A stretch of DNA of 64,000 nucleotides from Monosiga brevicollis MX1 (lineage: Eukaryota; Opisthokonta; Choanoflagellata; Craspedida; Salpingoecidae), in the NCBI RefSeq assembly GCF_000002865.3, contig NW_001865046.1, positions 1,054,631 to 1,118,630 of the forward strand, written 5' to 3'. The notes under the pieces were generated by a model, which saw only the letters and a program-made list of their open reading frames with translations, was not told the DNA's origin and did no database searches. Shown here in pieces: positions 1 through 12,124 of the stretch; within the stretch, counting starts at the first letter, position 1; the number at the start of each line of letters is the position of its first letter. Both the position numbers and the translations under genes were made by a program.

Positions 1-142
1 GCGTGCTGGTCTACGCCAGGTAATCATCGTGCGCGGGGCAGGACTGAAATTACAGCCTGTCGTCACCGCGTCAAGCTTGATATCTTAAGCAGGCCGCATC
101 TCATCCGCCTGATTCTATTTCATCTCGATATTCATGTCGCAG

Positions 143-2160
143 CGGTAATTTATTGGTCGTGGAGCGCTTGGAGGATAGCTACCAAGCTGTGCTAAAAGGA
201 CATCACGAATCGATCACGGCATTGAGCGTGAGCCGCGATGGCACCCTGGCGGCCACAGCCAGTACGCGAGCTGAGAGCGACGACTTTTGCGAGATCCGTG
301 TGTGGTCTTTGGTGGAAGGGTCTCCGCTGCACACCATGCACCACCACGCTGGCGAGGTCAACTGCCTCGAACTCTCCCCTGGTAAGAAGCCACGCACGCC
401 ATTCCTTTGACCATCTGTATTTGACTTGTCTGGCTCGCTCCTGCATGGGTACCCGGAGTTGGTTGCTGCTGACACCACTGATACTGTTGGCTGTTGCCTC
501 CACTTGACTGCAATGCGTAGATGGCCGGTGGTTGTTGAGCGTGGGCAACTTTCGCGACCTCAGCGTTGCACTCTGGGGTGTTGGTGATGGGGCCCTGTTG
601 TGTACTGCGCACGTTGATGTCCCCGTACATGATGCGGCGTGGCATCCAAGCGTATACAACCAGTTTGCCCTCTGCGGCGATGCTTGTAGTCTGTTTCTGG
701 GCCGCGTGACCGATCATCATGCTGCTTTTCAGATGGGCCTGGCTCGTGCGCCGGTTCCCCAGCTCACAACGAGAGACCAGCGTCCAGTCAACAAGTTGAT
801 GCTCACCTGTCTTGCTTTCACCGGGGACGGTCTCGTCCTTGTGTGTGACGATGATGGGTGGCTGCATGTGTGGGACGAGATTGACCGCCGGCACCTGGTC
901 CGCTGGCTAGTGGCGGATGAGGGCGATTATGCACTTCGCCTCGTATATCGTCAACAAGGGGTCATGACGTGTAGTCAGTCTGGTGTCTGTCGCTTGTGGC
1001 AGCTCGATGCGCCGTCGGCCACATTGGAGCTGCAACGGCAGCAGGAGGCTGGCGCACCGGTGTTGGCTGCCGTGGCTGACCTCTCGTTGGACCTGGTTGT
1101 CTTGGCTACGGCTCAAGGCCACGTGCTGACGCTTCACTGGCCCGAGGATACTTGTCTGGAACTATGGCGTGGGCATGGGAGCGACGTGCAGCATGTCTGC
1201 TTGAGCGCGCGGGCTCAGCACCTGGCTACAGTTACAGCCATGGGCACATTTCATCTTTGGCATCTGGCGGACATGGAGCAGGTGTTGGAAATTCGCCTAC
1301 AGGAGCCGTGTGCAGCTCTTTGCTGTGACATTGCCCGAGACGAGAAACGGGCCATCGCAGGCTATCTTGATGGACACGTGCGTGTTTTTGACTTGCAGCG
1401 GGGGGACTTGGACCTTAAGCTACGAGTTGGCCGCAGCGCAGTGACGTCTGTGCGTTTTTCATATGACGAGCGGGTGATCATTGTAGCTCAACGCTCGGGG
1501 CGCCTCAACGTGCTGAGCGCCACTACGGGTCAGGTTTTGCGTTCTCTCAAGGACCACGGCCAAGCTCCATTGACGGGCTTGGACATTGCTCAAGCCAGTT
1601 CTTCTCTTCCTGCTGCAGCCGAACTGTGGCTGGCAACGAGCCATGACCGTCGCATCAGTGTCTGGTGCGCCGATTGGTCGCGTGGCTTTAATGAGCTCTA
1701 TGATTGGCTTAGCGTAGCCGATGCCTCGGCTGCGCCAACACCGCCACCGACCAGTGCAATGGCTTTGACAAGTGATCCTGGCATGGTGGCTCGATTTCAC
1801 CCGGTGAACTCGGACCTAGTGGTACACGCTTGTGGTCGAGCAGAACCGCGCCTGTTCGTGTACTCGCTCTCCCAGCGCAGCAATGTGACTGTTGTGTCGC
1901 TCCCGCGCATCCCGATTAGCTTGGCCGTGCACCCGAGCTTACCGCGAGTCCTTGTTGGAAGCGCTGATCGCTTGGTAACGGTATTGGATACTGATCAGAG
2001 CACCTTTCAAGACTATTGCGCACACGACGGCCCAGTGCTGGCGGTCGACTTTTTGCTGAGAGCCGGTGCGTGTGTCAGTGTAGCTGCACACAGCATCTTG
2101 CAATGGCAATTGTGCGATGAAACTGAGAGCCAGGTCATGTCACCTCAGTCTCCAAGCTAG
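143..2160 (+). CDS. WDR90: WDR90/POC16-like WD40 protein, C-terminal part (5' end outside window)
   Basis: Exons 143-381 and 521-2160 join in phase 1 (donor ggtaag, acceptor gcgtag) and read SPDGRWLLSVGNFRDLSVALW across the junction. The acceptor before 143 (gtcgcag) and an open frame upstream show that the gene begins outside the window; family members are around 1,700 residues, and only about 625 are seen here. WD-type blades are visible throughout (ending LHVWD, CRLWQL, FHLWHL, VRVFDL, ISVWCADW). The stretch with GYLDGHVRVFD, then LWLATSHDRRISVWCADW and ELYDWLSV follows the order I recall for animal WDR90, so I prefer it over other WD40 proteins. WDR90 is a centriolar/ciliary microtubule-wall protein in animals and algae, which suits a flagellate. 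The stop TAG at 2158-2160 is followed by a convergent neighbour. Confidence 0.85.
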
Positions 2161-2590
2161 CATCACCTGGGGCCTGATCTCTCTGTGCCCGCTTAAATTA
2201 TCTTGTCTGTCGCGGGGAAGAGAGGGACTTGCATTCTTGCATATTCTTTCTATCAACAGCCTGCCGGCAGAGCCGAGCATCAAGGTTGTTTTGTGCGTCT
2301 CGCCCCATGCGAGGGCCTGTGAGTCTCTGTTTAAATTCCGCGGTTGCGCAGTGGATTATGCAATCGTGGACTGAGTTTTGTGTGGCCACAAGGAATCACA
2401 CGCATTCAACATGATATCAAATTGGAACATCCAAACTGAAACCAGTCCTGGCGGTGGTTTGCCTGTCGACGGCAGAAATCTGAAAGCAACAAGCTAGTAC
2501 ACTAAGAAGAATGGTCCAGCGAGGAGCCACAACCTGTTTTGCTTCTTTCTTTTAAGCTAGAAAAAGACCAGCGCACCGAGGTGGGTACGC
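2161..2590. other. convergent spacer WDR90/TAF12
   Basis: About 430 bases between the two stop codons. It must hold both 3' UTRs. I see no long repeat, no convincing ORF and no RNA gene. Confidence 0.6.
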
Positions 2591-3721
2591 TTAAGGATTG
2601 GTCGACTCGACGTGAGCCCGCTTAGCAGGACGGCTTTTCTGTTTTTGCACGGCTTCCACGCGCTATGAACAAAGAGGAGAAAAGCGACAACAAAGACCAG
2701 GATTAAAGTGGGGAGCAAGCTAGTCCGACCAGAAAGAGCAACCTCTTCACGCCCCTTGTTCAGATGGAAAAAGGACCGGGTGATGTACCTTGACATGAGC
2801 TTCGTTGGGACGGCCATGGCGAAAAGCAGCAATGCCGGCCGGCTCGACGCCTGGAATGAAGATGTTCCAGTTTTGTTGCAAGTGTAGTTGAACATCCTGA
2901 GCCTCAAGCTTCGTGGAGCTGCGATGCCGCGCCAGCTCGCACGAATGGTTGACGACGCGATGAATGAAGTCGTGTGCAAGTTCTGCAATGACCTTTCGTG
3001 CCGCGGGCTCTGCGGTAGATGAGCAGGAAGCAGCAGCTTGAGATGATGCAGTAAGCAGCAATGAAATGTTAAAAAGTCAAACAACAAACCAATTTCTTGA
3101 TGGGGATCAATCTGCTTGACCAGGACGTCGATGGTCTCAAGTGGCACCAGCTGTGCAACGGTTGATGAAGCCATCGGGTCAAGAAGGGCGGTGAGATTCA
3201 GGTCAGGAATCGTGGGGGGGGGGGGGGCGGCATCAGCTGCGCAAAATGCCTAACCGCCGGTGTGGTCCGGCTGCTGCCTTGCCGTTGGGCGTACTGCTGT
3301 CGCAGCACGGACGCAAGCGTCTTTAAACGGTGGAGCGCGTGTGGAAGCGAGTGAGTGAGTGTGTGAGCAAGTTTGACAAGCGAGCAAGCGCCCCCGGGAC
3401 AACAAGTGGGAAAAAAAAAAAAAAAAAAAGGCGAACAAGGCGAAAAGCTACGTGTTGGAGCGAGGTGCAGGGAAGCTTTTGTACCTCTCGCTCGGGCGAA
3501 GCTTGATTCTCAGTCGCAGCGGATGCTTGAGCGGCTGCGCCGGCCGGCTTGGGGGGTTGAACGCGGTCTGCCTCAATGGGCTCTGTGCTGTTTGAACTCT
3601 GCTGGATATACTGCTGAGCCAATTGCGCCACCTGCTGCTCCTCGCGGCTTGCAGCGCTCGGCACCGCGCCAGAGGACGTCGTAGGTACCGCAGCCATCCT
3701 GCCGCCGTTTACCCCACCCAA
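2591..3721 (-). CDS. TAF12: TAF12, histone-fold subunit of TFIID/SAGA
   Basis: Four exons on the minus strand: 3721-3485, about 3249-3090, 3009-2789 and 2662-2591, giving roughly 229 residues. The histone-fold region reads VKQIDPHQEI | EPAARKVIAELAHDFIHRVV, then ARHRSSTKLEAQDVQLHLQ, NWNIFIPG and NEAHVK; this order matches TAF12 helices and its conserved C-terminal tail. TAF12 pairs with TAF4 in TFIID and with ADA1/TAF4-like partners in SAGA. The N-terminal about 110 residues are Gln/Ala/Pro-rich and unconserved. Exon 2 contains a run of 14 C (plus-strand G, 3214-3227). The acceptor at 3250 (gttag) keeps the frame, while the better-looking gcgcag at 3237 does not, so either the upstream AG is used or the run length is miscalled. 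It shares a promoter region with WDR82. Confidence 0.9.
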
Positions 3722-3854
3722 CGATCCCGTTCCACAGACACACCCGCCAGTCAGTCGAAGCGCAGTCTCAAACCCGATGTGCTCGCCCCTGGTTCGTTCG
3801 TCCTCTTTGAGACGTTAAAGTGACTTCCCTCTCTCTCTCAAACTCTCTCTCTGT

Positions 3855-3914
<60 letters not shown>

Positions 3915-4183
3915 CTCTCTCTCTCTCAAACTCTCTCTCTCTCTCTCAACTCAAACCTCTCTCTCAAACGCTCTCTCAAACGCTCTCTCAAACTCTCAAA
4001 CTCTCAAACTCTGTGAGTCCTTTACTTTCTCTCTCTCATCTCTCTCATCTCTCTCGCTCATCTCATCTCATCTCATCTCTCTCTCTCTCGAGTGGGGTGG
4101 CACAGGGCAGCGGGGCGGTGGTTTTGGACGGGCTAAGTGACACTGGTAGAGGCTGTGGCGATTGCATTAGGGTACCAGACACC
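3722..4183. promoter_or_regulatory. divergent intergenic region TAF12/WDR82
   Basis: The two start codons are 462 bases apart and face away from each other, so both promoters must lie here. Most of the interval is a CT-rich microsatellite. No TATA-like box is evident. Confidence 0.55.
3828..4092. repeat. (CT)n microsatellite with CAAACT interruptions
   Basis: Nearly uninterrupted CT dinucleotides, broken by CAAACT and CAT units. They extend to about 90 bases before the WDR82 start codon. Apparent Leu-Ser reading frames here are artefacts of the repeat. Confidence 0.97.
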
Positions 4184-5985
4184 ATGAGTGTGGTGTACAA
4201 CGACACAACGCTGCAAAGCTTTCAGATTGCTCGGGTGTTTGATGAGAACCGCAACCGAATCAACGCGCTCGACTTTAGCGCCGACGGCGAACTCCTGGCC
4301 ACCTCGAGCAACGACGATCACATCCACATTTATAGCTGCCTCAAGGCCGAGTACGTTGCATGTTTCTGCCATCTGGAACGGTGGTTGCCTCTTGGTTGTT
4401 CCACAAAGCCTGTCTTCTAACCTTGTTTGACAATGACTCATGACCGCGGTGGTGGTCTCGCTCGCCAGGCACAAGGCAACGGTGCCCAGTAAGAAGTATG
4501 GCTGCTCTCACGTGCGCTTCTCACACGCACCCAACACCGTCCTCCACGCGTCGACCAAGGCTGATAGTGCGTTCCTCGCCAGGGCTGTCGTGATATGATG
4601 GCGTCGCGTGCGGCCGGGCATTTTATTCACCTACTGGTCGGACCCTGGGTGTGTGTAGACACCATCCGTTACTTGTCGCTCCACGATAACCGGTACCTCC
4701 GCTACTTTCGTGGCCACGAGCAAACGTAGGTCCCTTGTTTGGTGAATTGACGCATGTGTATGGCATCCTTGTGCTCACACTCTCTGACCATGGTCTGCAG
4801 TGTGACGTCGTTGAGCATCAACCCAGCCGACGACACGTTTATCTCAACCAGCCAGGATAAAACCATGCGTCTGTGGGACATGCGAAGCCCCAACTGCCAG
4901 GTCCTGACGCCCCATTGCACCGTTGATCCATTGCTTTTGTTTGCCTCGATGTTACTACCAAGATTGGACCCTTTGCTCTGTCTCTGTCTCTGTCTCTGTC
5001 TCTGTCTCTGTCTCTGCCGCTGCCGCTGTCTCTGCCGCTGCCGCTGCCTCTGTGTGTGTGTGTGTGTGTGTGACCGAGTTTCCCAACATTCTACTCGCTC
5101 GCCATTACATTCCAAAGCATCGCCGGCCTCTTATCAATGTCCGGCGGTGACGCTTCCCACTGTTCATAGGGCCTAATGCTCCTCAATTCGCCAGATACGC
5201 TGGCCACCTTTGATGCTACCTCAAAGGTCTTTGCAGTGGCTGTCGATTCTCGCAGTATCCACCTTTATGATGCCCGAAAGTTCCACCAAGGCCCCTTTGT
5301 GGTTTTTCAGGAGACGCTCCGAGACATGTCGAGCAGCTGGACAGGTGCGAAGCGTGGTACAGCACGTCCCTTGACCCACCTTGCCCCCACTTGAACACAA
5401 GCCGAATGCTTTTTTTCTGGCCGCACCTTGTGTTCATCCTCCAATGTTTCGCGGGCACAGACATTTCAGCCAGTCCGGATGGCTCGCGGTTGTTGGTCAG
5501 CACGCTGCAAGGCGTCAACTACGTTGTCGACGCATACAGCGGTGATGTGCGGTCACAACTGGGCAAAAAACAAGGCAGCACGGGTGGCTCAGGTACGTGG
5601 CGCCATCGCCAATGGCGTCTTGTCAACATGCGTGCGCGCTCATGCCATGCCTTTGTCGTGCAGGCGAGCCGATGGAGGCGTCATGGTCGCCCGACGGTCG
5701 CTATGCCGCCGTCGGCTCGAAGGAAGGCAAGGTTATAATGTGGGATGCGGAGAATAGCAATCGTGTGGCCATGCTCGCAGGTTTGATTTCTTGTTTTGCA
5801 CCATTGGTTGATTTGGACCGAGTTTTCGGTCTCTCCCTACCTGTCCCTGCTCAGTTTTTCCACATGACCATGTGTCCGTAGGACACCACAACCCCGTGTC
5901 CAGCGTCAAGTTCAATCCCAAGTACGCCCTTTTGGCCAGTGCTTGTTCGACCCTGGCGCTTTGGCTTCCGAAGATCGAGGAGTGA
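4184..5985 (+). CDS. WDR82: WDR82/Swd2 WD40 protein
   Basis: Eight exons: 4184-4350, 4469-4566, 4659-4725, 4801-4900, 5170-5344, 5461-5592, 5664-5780 and 5882-5985. All phases close to 319 residues, against about 313 in animals. Diagnostic family strings include [10 protein letters not shown] at the N-terminus, [39 protein letters not shown], and the C-terminal [20 protein letters not shown] followed by WLP. WDR82 is a subunit of SET1/COMPASS H3K4 methyltransferase and of the PNUTS-PP1 complex that acts at Pol II termination, where it recognises Ser5-phosphorylated CTD. The start ATG is the only one compatible with the conserved N-terminus. The 269-base intron 4 holds a microsatellite. Confidence 0.97.
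4975..5072. repeat. (CTCTGT)n / (CTGCCG)n / (GT)n repeat in WDR82 intron 4
   Basis: Hexameric CTCTGT units pass into CTGCCG units and then a GT tract. The whole block lies between exons 4 and 5 and explains the unusual length of this intron. Confidence 0.95.
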
Positions 5986-6277
5986 AGCAGATGATAGGTC
6001 TAGCGTCCGCTCTGAGGAGCCAAGACTGTGCTTTGCTTGTTTTGCTTCGTATTTAGATTTCATGTTTGTTTTCGTTTGGGTTTGTATCACAAGCAACAAG
6101 GATTTTGCGGTCAAAGGCTCGGCGCGGAGGGGATCACACATCCACACACACAGCAGCGCTTTGCGTTGGCGCCGAAACATCAAGACAATTTGGGGGAAAG
6201 GGACGTTCGAGAGAGAACAAGAGACAGAAAGACGGACAAAGGGAAGGTGATGCAAGTAGAAGGAGCAAGCACCATGT

Positions 6278-7328
6278 TTACCACGTCTTCTTGAGGTCAA
6301 AGGTCCACTCCCAGGCCAGATGCTCGTTCTTGTCATCGTCAATAAACTTGCTCTTGACCGTGTAATGGCCGCGCGCCAGCATGCCGCTTGGCATCTACGC
6401 CAAGTCAACACAGGACAATGAGGGGCCACACACGAAAGCGAGGCAAGGCAAGGGCGTCACAAATACATCGGTGGCTTGATGCAGACAAGCACGCACCTCA
6501 TCCCAGGGCGTCATGGCGCTTTGAACCTCGGCCTTGGGACCGTAGGAACCCAGCATGTAGTTGTTCTTGATCACTGCACAAGCACAAAAGCGCACGCACA
6601 AGAGTTTGGGTGAGTGTGTGGCCAGGAGGGAAGGATGGGCTGGGTTGGACTGGACTGGATTGGACTGGACTGGGCACATACCGCGAAGAGCCTTGCGGTA
6701 AACACCGTCAGTGTACCGGAGGCCGGCCACGACCTCGTGTTGCACGCTATCAAGCACAAAGCATAGCCAGGCGAGCGGTGAGATTGCTGTCGGAATCCCG
6801 AAGGCCTGGAAGGTATAACAGCAGCTGTCAATGTGTTAATAAAAATCAAGAATAAGGGAGAGAGCATACCGGAAGTCAATCTTCAGTCGGAACTGAACAC
6901 CCTCCTTGATGGTGAAGCTTTGAGCCTTGATGGAAGCCAAATCACCTACCATGGCATGAGCGGTTCCGTGAGACGAAAGGTGCCAGACAAAAAGGCAGAG
7001 AAGCATGACACCATATCGTGTGCATCGACAGGCCTCTCTCGTCATCCAAACAGAGTGATATGATGATGATCAGACAAGCCCAGGCTTGCGACCCGTACCA
7101 GTGAGGTCGAGTTCCATCTCCTTCTCAGCACTGACAAAGGTCATCTTCTCAACGATGACGCGGCGGGGGTCACCCGAACCAGCTACGCGTACAACCGGAC
7201 ACAAACATAATCATATATCCAAGCCAGTGAGCCGATGGGATCGCTTGGTTGGTGCAGACACGACATGACGTGCGCAAACACAGTCTCAGGCAAGGCTGCT
7301 CCTGCATTTGGTTCCAGGCTCTCTCTCA

Positions 7329-7360
<32 letters not shown>

Positions 7361-7661
7361 GACTCACACGCACACACTCTCTCTTTCCTCCTTCCCATTT
7401 GGCTCCATCGTCACATGCGGGTGCGTCAAAGCGGGAGAGAGGGAGAGAGAAGCGCGCGCGAGCTCCTGCGAGCTCACACTCACACACACACTGAACATCA
7501 AACGTACCACTTTGATCAACGCCCTCCAAGAGCTTGGCCTTCCAGCGGTTCAGGGCCTCATCATCCTTGTCCAGGTTCTGAAGCGTATTCAAATCAACCT
7601 GAGCCGGGGCCTTGTATCCGGGAGTCGTTTCAAAGTCCTCGTCACCCTGTGCCGCTGCCAT
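6278..7661 (-). CDS. ARHGDIA: Rho GDP-dissociation inhibitor
   Basis: Six exons on the minus strand: 7661-7508, 7182-7099, 6945-6870, 6746-6682, 6573-6497 and 6394-6278. All phases close to 190 residues, near the 200 usual for RhoGDI. The N-terminal regulatory arm reads [20 protein letters not shown], the family arm that wraps the GTPase switch regions. The immunoglobulin-like domain shows [41 protein letters not shown] and the C-terminal [17 protein letters not shown] with WEWTFDLKK. The protein extracts prenylated Rho/Rac/Cdc42 from membranes into the cytosol. Animals have several paralogues and I cannot assign orthology to one, so the symbol is at family level. Intron 1 (7183-7507) carries CT and CA repeats. 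Confidence 0.97.
7319..7372. repeat. (CT)n(CA)n repeat in RhoGDI intron 1
   Basis: CT dinucleotides pass directly into CA dinucleotides. A second, shorter CA patch occurs at about 7475-7492 in the same intron. Confidence 0.9.
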
Positions 7662-7687
7662 TTCGTTGGTTTCTGGAGTCTTGTACA

Positions 7688-7731
<44 letters not shown>

Positions 7732-8393
7732 GTTGTTGTTGTGGCTCGTTTCTAAATAGGAGAACAAAAGATCGTCCAGAGACAAAGGAATGTTAGGTAT
7801 GGAAAGACACCATTAACATCGGCTTTCTCTACATCTTCTTACACTAATTAAACTATTGATACTGCAGAAGCTTGATTTTTCACTGCATAAAGTCTCACAA
7901 AGTCATTAAGTTTCACTGTTTTTACCAGAACTGCGCCGGAGGGGGCGGGGGTAGTTACAGTTGGTAACAAGCTGCCGACTTGGGCTTTGTGTCTTCTCGG
8001 CATATAAGGTGTACATTTCTGTATCGTTTGAGGTGACTTTTTCATAACTCAGTCATACACGAAAATTCCAGAGGTTGAGCTTCCAGTCTGCATGCAGACT
8101 GAAGAGTCTTCACGCAGATTGAAGGAACAACCCGAAGAACAGCTGTTGTGGGGGAAGACGACAGTTGTTGCTGCTCGAGTTCTTTTTTTTTTTTTTTTTT
8201 AGTCTTGCTCCTCGCTCACTCACGCGCTCACGCACTCACGCACTCGCTCGCTCCCTCGCTTGTTGAGGCGGGCTGATTGGACGTCGAGACCAGACCTTCC
8301 CCTGGTTTGGCGCCTATCGCTTTGGGCTAGTCTCAACAGCCTGCTGCGCGAGTGGTGAGCAACTTGACCTCTGCATCGGCCTCAATCGGCATC
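7662..8393. promoter_or_regulatory. divergent intergenic region RhoGDI/FIP1
   Basis: There are 732 bases between two outward-facing start codons. The region includes the GT tract, an AT-rich stretch, a T18 run at about 8184-8201, and CTCACG/CTCGCT-type degenerate repeats at 8211-8265. No coding signal is seen. Confidence 0.5.
7691..7743. repeat. (GT)n followed by (GTT)n
   Basis: About 40 bases of GT dinucleotide run directly into GTT trinucleotides. The tract starts 30 bases upstream of the RhoGDI start codon. Confidence 0.95.
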
Positions 8394-10696
8394 ATGGACG
8401 ACGATGATGAGGATCGTTTCCTTTACGGCGATGATGATGGTAGGACACGCTTTCCGGCTCTGGGTCTGAGTCCTTTCGCAAACCCATTCTCACCCTGCAT
8501 TTCCAATAATGGGTGATCGGCTTGGCTGCCAGACGAAGAGAGCACGCCCACCACCACAACTCAGACCCCACAGCCGCCTGCTCAGGTACGCATCACCCAT
8601 GACCTGCCTGCGGACAGTCGTGCACGATGCTCTTTTTGAAAGAAGTCTCCTGGCTGTTTCCTTGCTTGTCAAGTGGGTCTCCTCACTGGTTCTCTTGCTG
8701 GCCCATACAGAAGGAGGCTCAGCCCATCAGCACCGTGGAGAAGGCTGAGTAAGTAGCAGTAAACCCTTGGAAAAGCTCGCGGCACGCTCACTGGCCATGA
8801 ACGAGCAACCTCCCATGTCTCCCTCAAACGCACATGATCTCCTGTCTGCAGGAGCGACTCATCAGAGGACGATGACGACGATGATGATGATTTTGTCACT
8901 GGTGGAGCCGTGGACTTTAACACGTTCAAGCAACAAGCCGACTCCTACGCAGCCGCTGGCGGTGAGGGTGAGGAGGAGGAGGGCGCTCAAGGCACTGCAG
9001 CTGGAGCAGACGTGAGCCAAGGTGACGGCGACGGTGACCAGCTCGCCGAAACAGCACCGGCGGGCCAGCAAGTCAAGACCACTGCAGCGGATAAGAATAG
9101 CGAGGAACATCGCACCCAGCAGCGCGATCGTCAGGGCGTAGACCTTGAGACCCCAGGCCAGGTTTGTCCAGCCCCTTGATGCTCTGTCCATCAGTCTGAT
9201 GTTGACGACTCGTGCCTCCTTGATGACATGTTCTGGTCTGCTCAATACAAACATGCAGTATCAAGGCGTCAACATTTACGAGTGGTCCATTGATGTGTTG
9301 GAAGACAAGCCATGGCGCGAGCCAGGTGAGGGCGGGCCTTGCTGGCTACCGTACTGCGGTATCTTTGGTTTGGTGTGCTTGCTGCAAATCATCTTCTGAT
9401 TTAAACCCTTGACCTGGGGTCACCACACAGGTGCGGATCTCTCCGATTACTTCAATTATGGGTTTACGGAGCAAACGTGGCGGGCGTATGCAGAAAAGCA
9501 AATGATCATGCGGCACAACGTGAGGCAAGAGGCCCAGCAGTTGGCCATGGGGACCTCGGGCGTTGCTCAACAACAAGGGCCCATGGGTGGCGGCGGCCAT
9601 GGCCACCCGGGCAACAATACAGCTCAGTTTGGGGTCATGCCGGGAGGACCGCCTAACCAAATGCCTCATGGTGGTAACATGATGAACATGATGGGGCCCA
9701 ACACGAGCATGGCTGGGCCTGCCGGTGCGCCAGGCGGGGGTGGCTTTCCTCCCATGAACATGGGCATGGGCATGGGCATGGGTATGGCTATGGGCATGCC
9801 GAACCATGGTGGACCGCCTCCCTTTCATCAACAACAGCACCAGCAGCACCCACACCAGCAACAACAACGGCAGCAGCACCAGCCGCAGCAACAGCAGCAG
9901 CCACAGCAGCAGCAACAACAACAACAGCCGCAGCAACAACACCAACCGCAGCAGTCGCAACAACAACAGTCGCAGCACCAGGAGCAGCAGCATCAACAGT
10001 CACACCCTCCTCCTCCTCCGCCAGGCCCACCACCGGTAGGTGGCGCAGTGAATACCGTTTGTTTGTTTGTTTGTTTGTGTTTTTCCATTTTTTTTTCTTT
10101 TTTCGGGGGGTGGGGGGTGGGGGGGTTCGGTTGACCGCCATCAGATGGCCCATGATTGTTTCATCACTGATCCTGGCTGCCGGCTGCAGAGTCATCATCG
10201 GAACAGTTCAGATGGCCAACGTGACCGAAGCAGGTTGGTGCGATGACCCATCCCTAAATGCCTGATCCCACGCTACCCCGGCTGCTTGACTGCATTTATC
10301 CTGAACTTTGTGGCATTTGCTTACTTTGACAGCCGGTCGCATGGCCGAGACGAGGATCGACGACGTGATTATAGGTTTGAAATCATTTGCATCTGCTCTT
10401 TATTCTCCCAGTGTTTGTGCTGACTTAAACAAGGTTGGCAACATGGGCCGAGCCTCACCAAAGGATTGTGGGCGGGCATTTTGAACGGGATATTGTCATT
10501 TTAGGTCTTCGCGTGACCGACGGGACGATGATCGCCGCTACAGCCGCGATGACCGCCGCGAGGTACTTGGATTGTATCGCATGCCAGATGAGAGCTGGTA
10601 CCGACCTCCTGCTGACCATTGGCTGTTTGGTAGGACCGAGGCGGCCGTCGTTACGAGGACGATGATTATTATCGAGCCAAAAGAGACCGTCGTTAG
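8394..10696 (+). CDS. FIP1L1: FIP1-like subunit of the cleavage and polyadenylation factor
   Basis: Ten exons: 8394-8439, 8533-8585, 8711-8748, 8852-9161, 9259-9325, 9431-10035, 10190-10233, 10333-10374, 10505-10562 and 10634-10696. All phases close to 441 residues. The order is an acidic N-terminus (SSED followed by a run of eight D), the conserved Fip1 motif [20 protein letters not shown] then [14 protein letters not shown], a Gly/Met/Pro then Gln-rich segment (about residues 205-370), and a C-terminal RD/RE-rich tail ending RAKRDRR. Fip1 tethers poly(A) polymerase to CPSF and binds U-rich RNA through its basic tail. Animal FIP1L1 has the same acidic-Fip1-proline-RD order. The Met-Gly repeat at 9760-9800 and the CAG/CAA tract at 9825-10000 are low complexity. 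The last four short exons rest on splice consensus and composition only. Confidence 0.93.
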
Positions 10697-11491
10697 CCAG
10701 CAAGCTTCTTTCTTCCGCCGTCTTGCTCTTCTTTTGCCCCGCCCTGTGCTCCTGATCTGACATGCATTTTCAATGGAATCGACAGTGATGGCCATCGCAC
10801 CTCAGCACTAGCAACATCGATCAGCATGAACAAAGGAGAACCCAGGCCTTTTTCATTTCCAGATCAATTAAGAGGGGGAAGCATGCAATGCGTTTCGAGG
10901 CTCAAGCACATCCACCTTGGCCGGTGTCAAGGTTTATCCCAGGCATGCTCGAAAACCAGAAGCGAACTGACAAACCCCCTTCAAGGCAAGCCCCAATGTC
11001 GTGAAACAAACGTTGTGCTTGAAAAAAAAACCCGTGCACAAGGGAAAAGAAAAGAACAGAAAAACAAGAACAAACACTTCCGCGTGATGATCATCATGGA
11101 AGAGGAACGGCAAATACTTTGGCTGCACTCCGCTCGGCGGAGTTTTTCCAACACCGACCAACCACGCACAAGATGTAAAATGCGCAGAATAGGACGTTGA
11201 AAGTAGGTCAAACAACTCGTTTACAATGTACGGCACGTCAAAACAAGGTTGGATCCAAGCCTGCAAAAAGCACACTTGAGGCTCAGATGCTGACCCATCC
11301 GTTCAACGGAATGGTATCAGACCGACGTGTGTTTGAGTAACGCAAGGTCGGCCCCCCGCTATAGGGAGGACCGAAATGTGCCCCCGAGAATCACGTGTCA
11401 AGTCAGGTAATCAAAGAGGTTTAGGGCCGGCAAGCCTGCCATCCGCAGCCTGCCATCCGCAGCCTGCCATCCGCAGCGTGGCAGTTGGGCT
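10697..11491. other. unassigned interval after FIP1
   Basis: About 800 bases with no recognisable coding region on either strand. It contains the FIP1 3' UTR and a short tandem repeat near the right end. Open frames here lack family resemblance and splice-supported structure. Confidence 0.5.
11435..11476. repeat. three tandem copies of a 14-bp unit
   Basis: CCTGCCATCCGCAG occurs three times in perfect tandem (11435-11448, 11449-11462, 11463-11476), just downstream of the stop codon of the minus-strand ORF at 11492-12124. Confidence 0.95.
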
Positions 11492-12124
11492 TTAGCACAA
11501 GTGAAGGTTGCGGGCAATGCCGTAGGCCTGCCCTTGAGCAGCTGTGACGACGGCATCATCGGTAAGCGGGGATCCCACATCCCCCGGGCGCGTGGAGTGC
11601 TCATCGAAAAGATGCGGGACACGTTGGGGAAGGGAGAGGCCCAGGCCACGACGCTGGCAGAAGGGCTCGGTCGGGTCATCGAGGTGCTCGTCGGTTGGCG
11701 GTTGAGGCGAGATGACAGGGCCAGGTCGTGGACGCTTGGACACGACGGGTTGCTCTGAGTAGGTGGAGGACTGATGGTGCAAGTGTGGAGGCCGATACTC
11801 GTGGTGTTGCGCGGAGGGCTTGGGGTTGGTATCAGCAGTATCAACGTCCATGGATGAGCTGTGTGAGTTGCGACGGTCAGCGGCTGTGTGAGGGCGCTCG
11901 TCGTGACAGGCACCCAAATCAGCACCCCTTTTGGCTGCAGCCAAGGGGGCCTGAGGCACAGCGTATGAATGACGGGCATCTTCGTGCTGATGCCAGATGG
12001 CATCCTCTTCCAAGTGCTTGCAATAAATGTAGAAGGTGGAAGCGGTGGTCAGCCAAGACGAATCTGGCGCATCGCCAGGGGCGTCGCCGCGACCGCAAGC
12101 AGCCAGGGCTTCAGCAAACGACAT
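11492..12124 (-). CDS. unrecognised protein, 210 residues
   Basis: A single open frame starts at ATG 12124 (MSFAEALAACGRGDAPG) and ends at TGA 11492-11494. The translation is hydrophilic, rich in His, Pro, Ser and Asp, with a patch SKRPRPGP that could be a nuclear-localisation signal. No membrane segment, signal peptide or known domain is visible. The frame continues open upstream to 12364, but the chosen Met follows the point where composition becomes protein-like. An intron may be hidden inside. It is convergent with FIP1, in keeping with the strand pattern of the window. It could be a spurious frame: the support is length and composition only. Confidence 0.4.
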   Translation of the reverse strand: MSFAEALAACGRGDAPGDAPDSSWLTTASTFYIYCKHLEEDAIWHQHEDARHSYAVPQAPLAAAKRGADLGACHDERPHTAADRRNSHSSSMDVDTADTNPKPSAQHHEYRPPHLHHQSSTYSEQPVVSKRPRPGPVISPQPPTDEHLDDPTEPFCQRRGLGLSLPQRVPHLFDEHSTRPGDVGSPLTDDAVVTAAQGQAYGIARNLHLC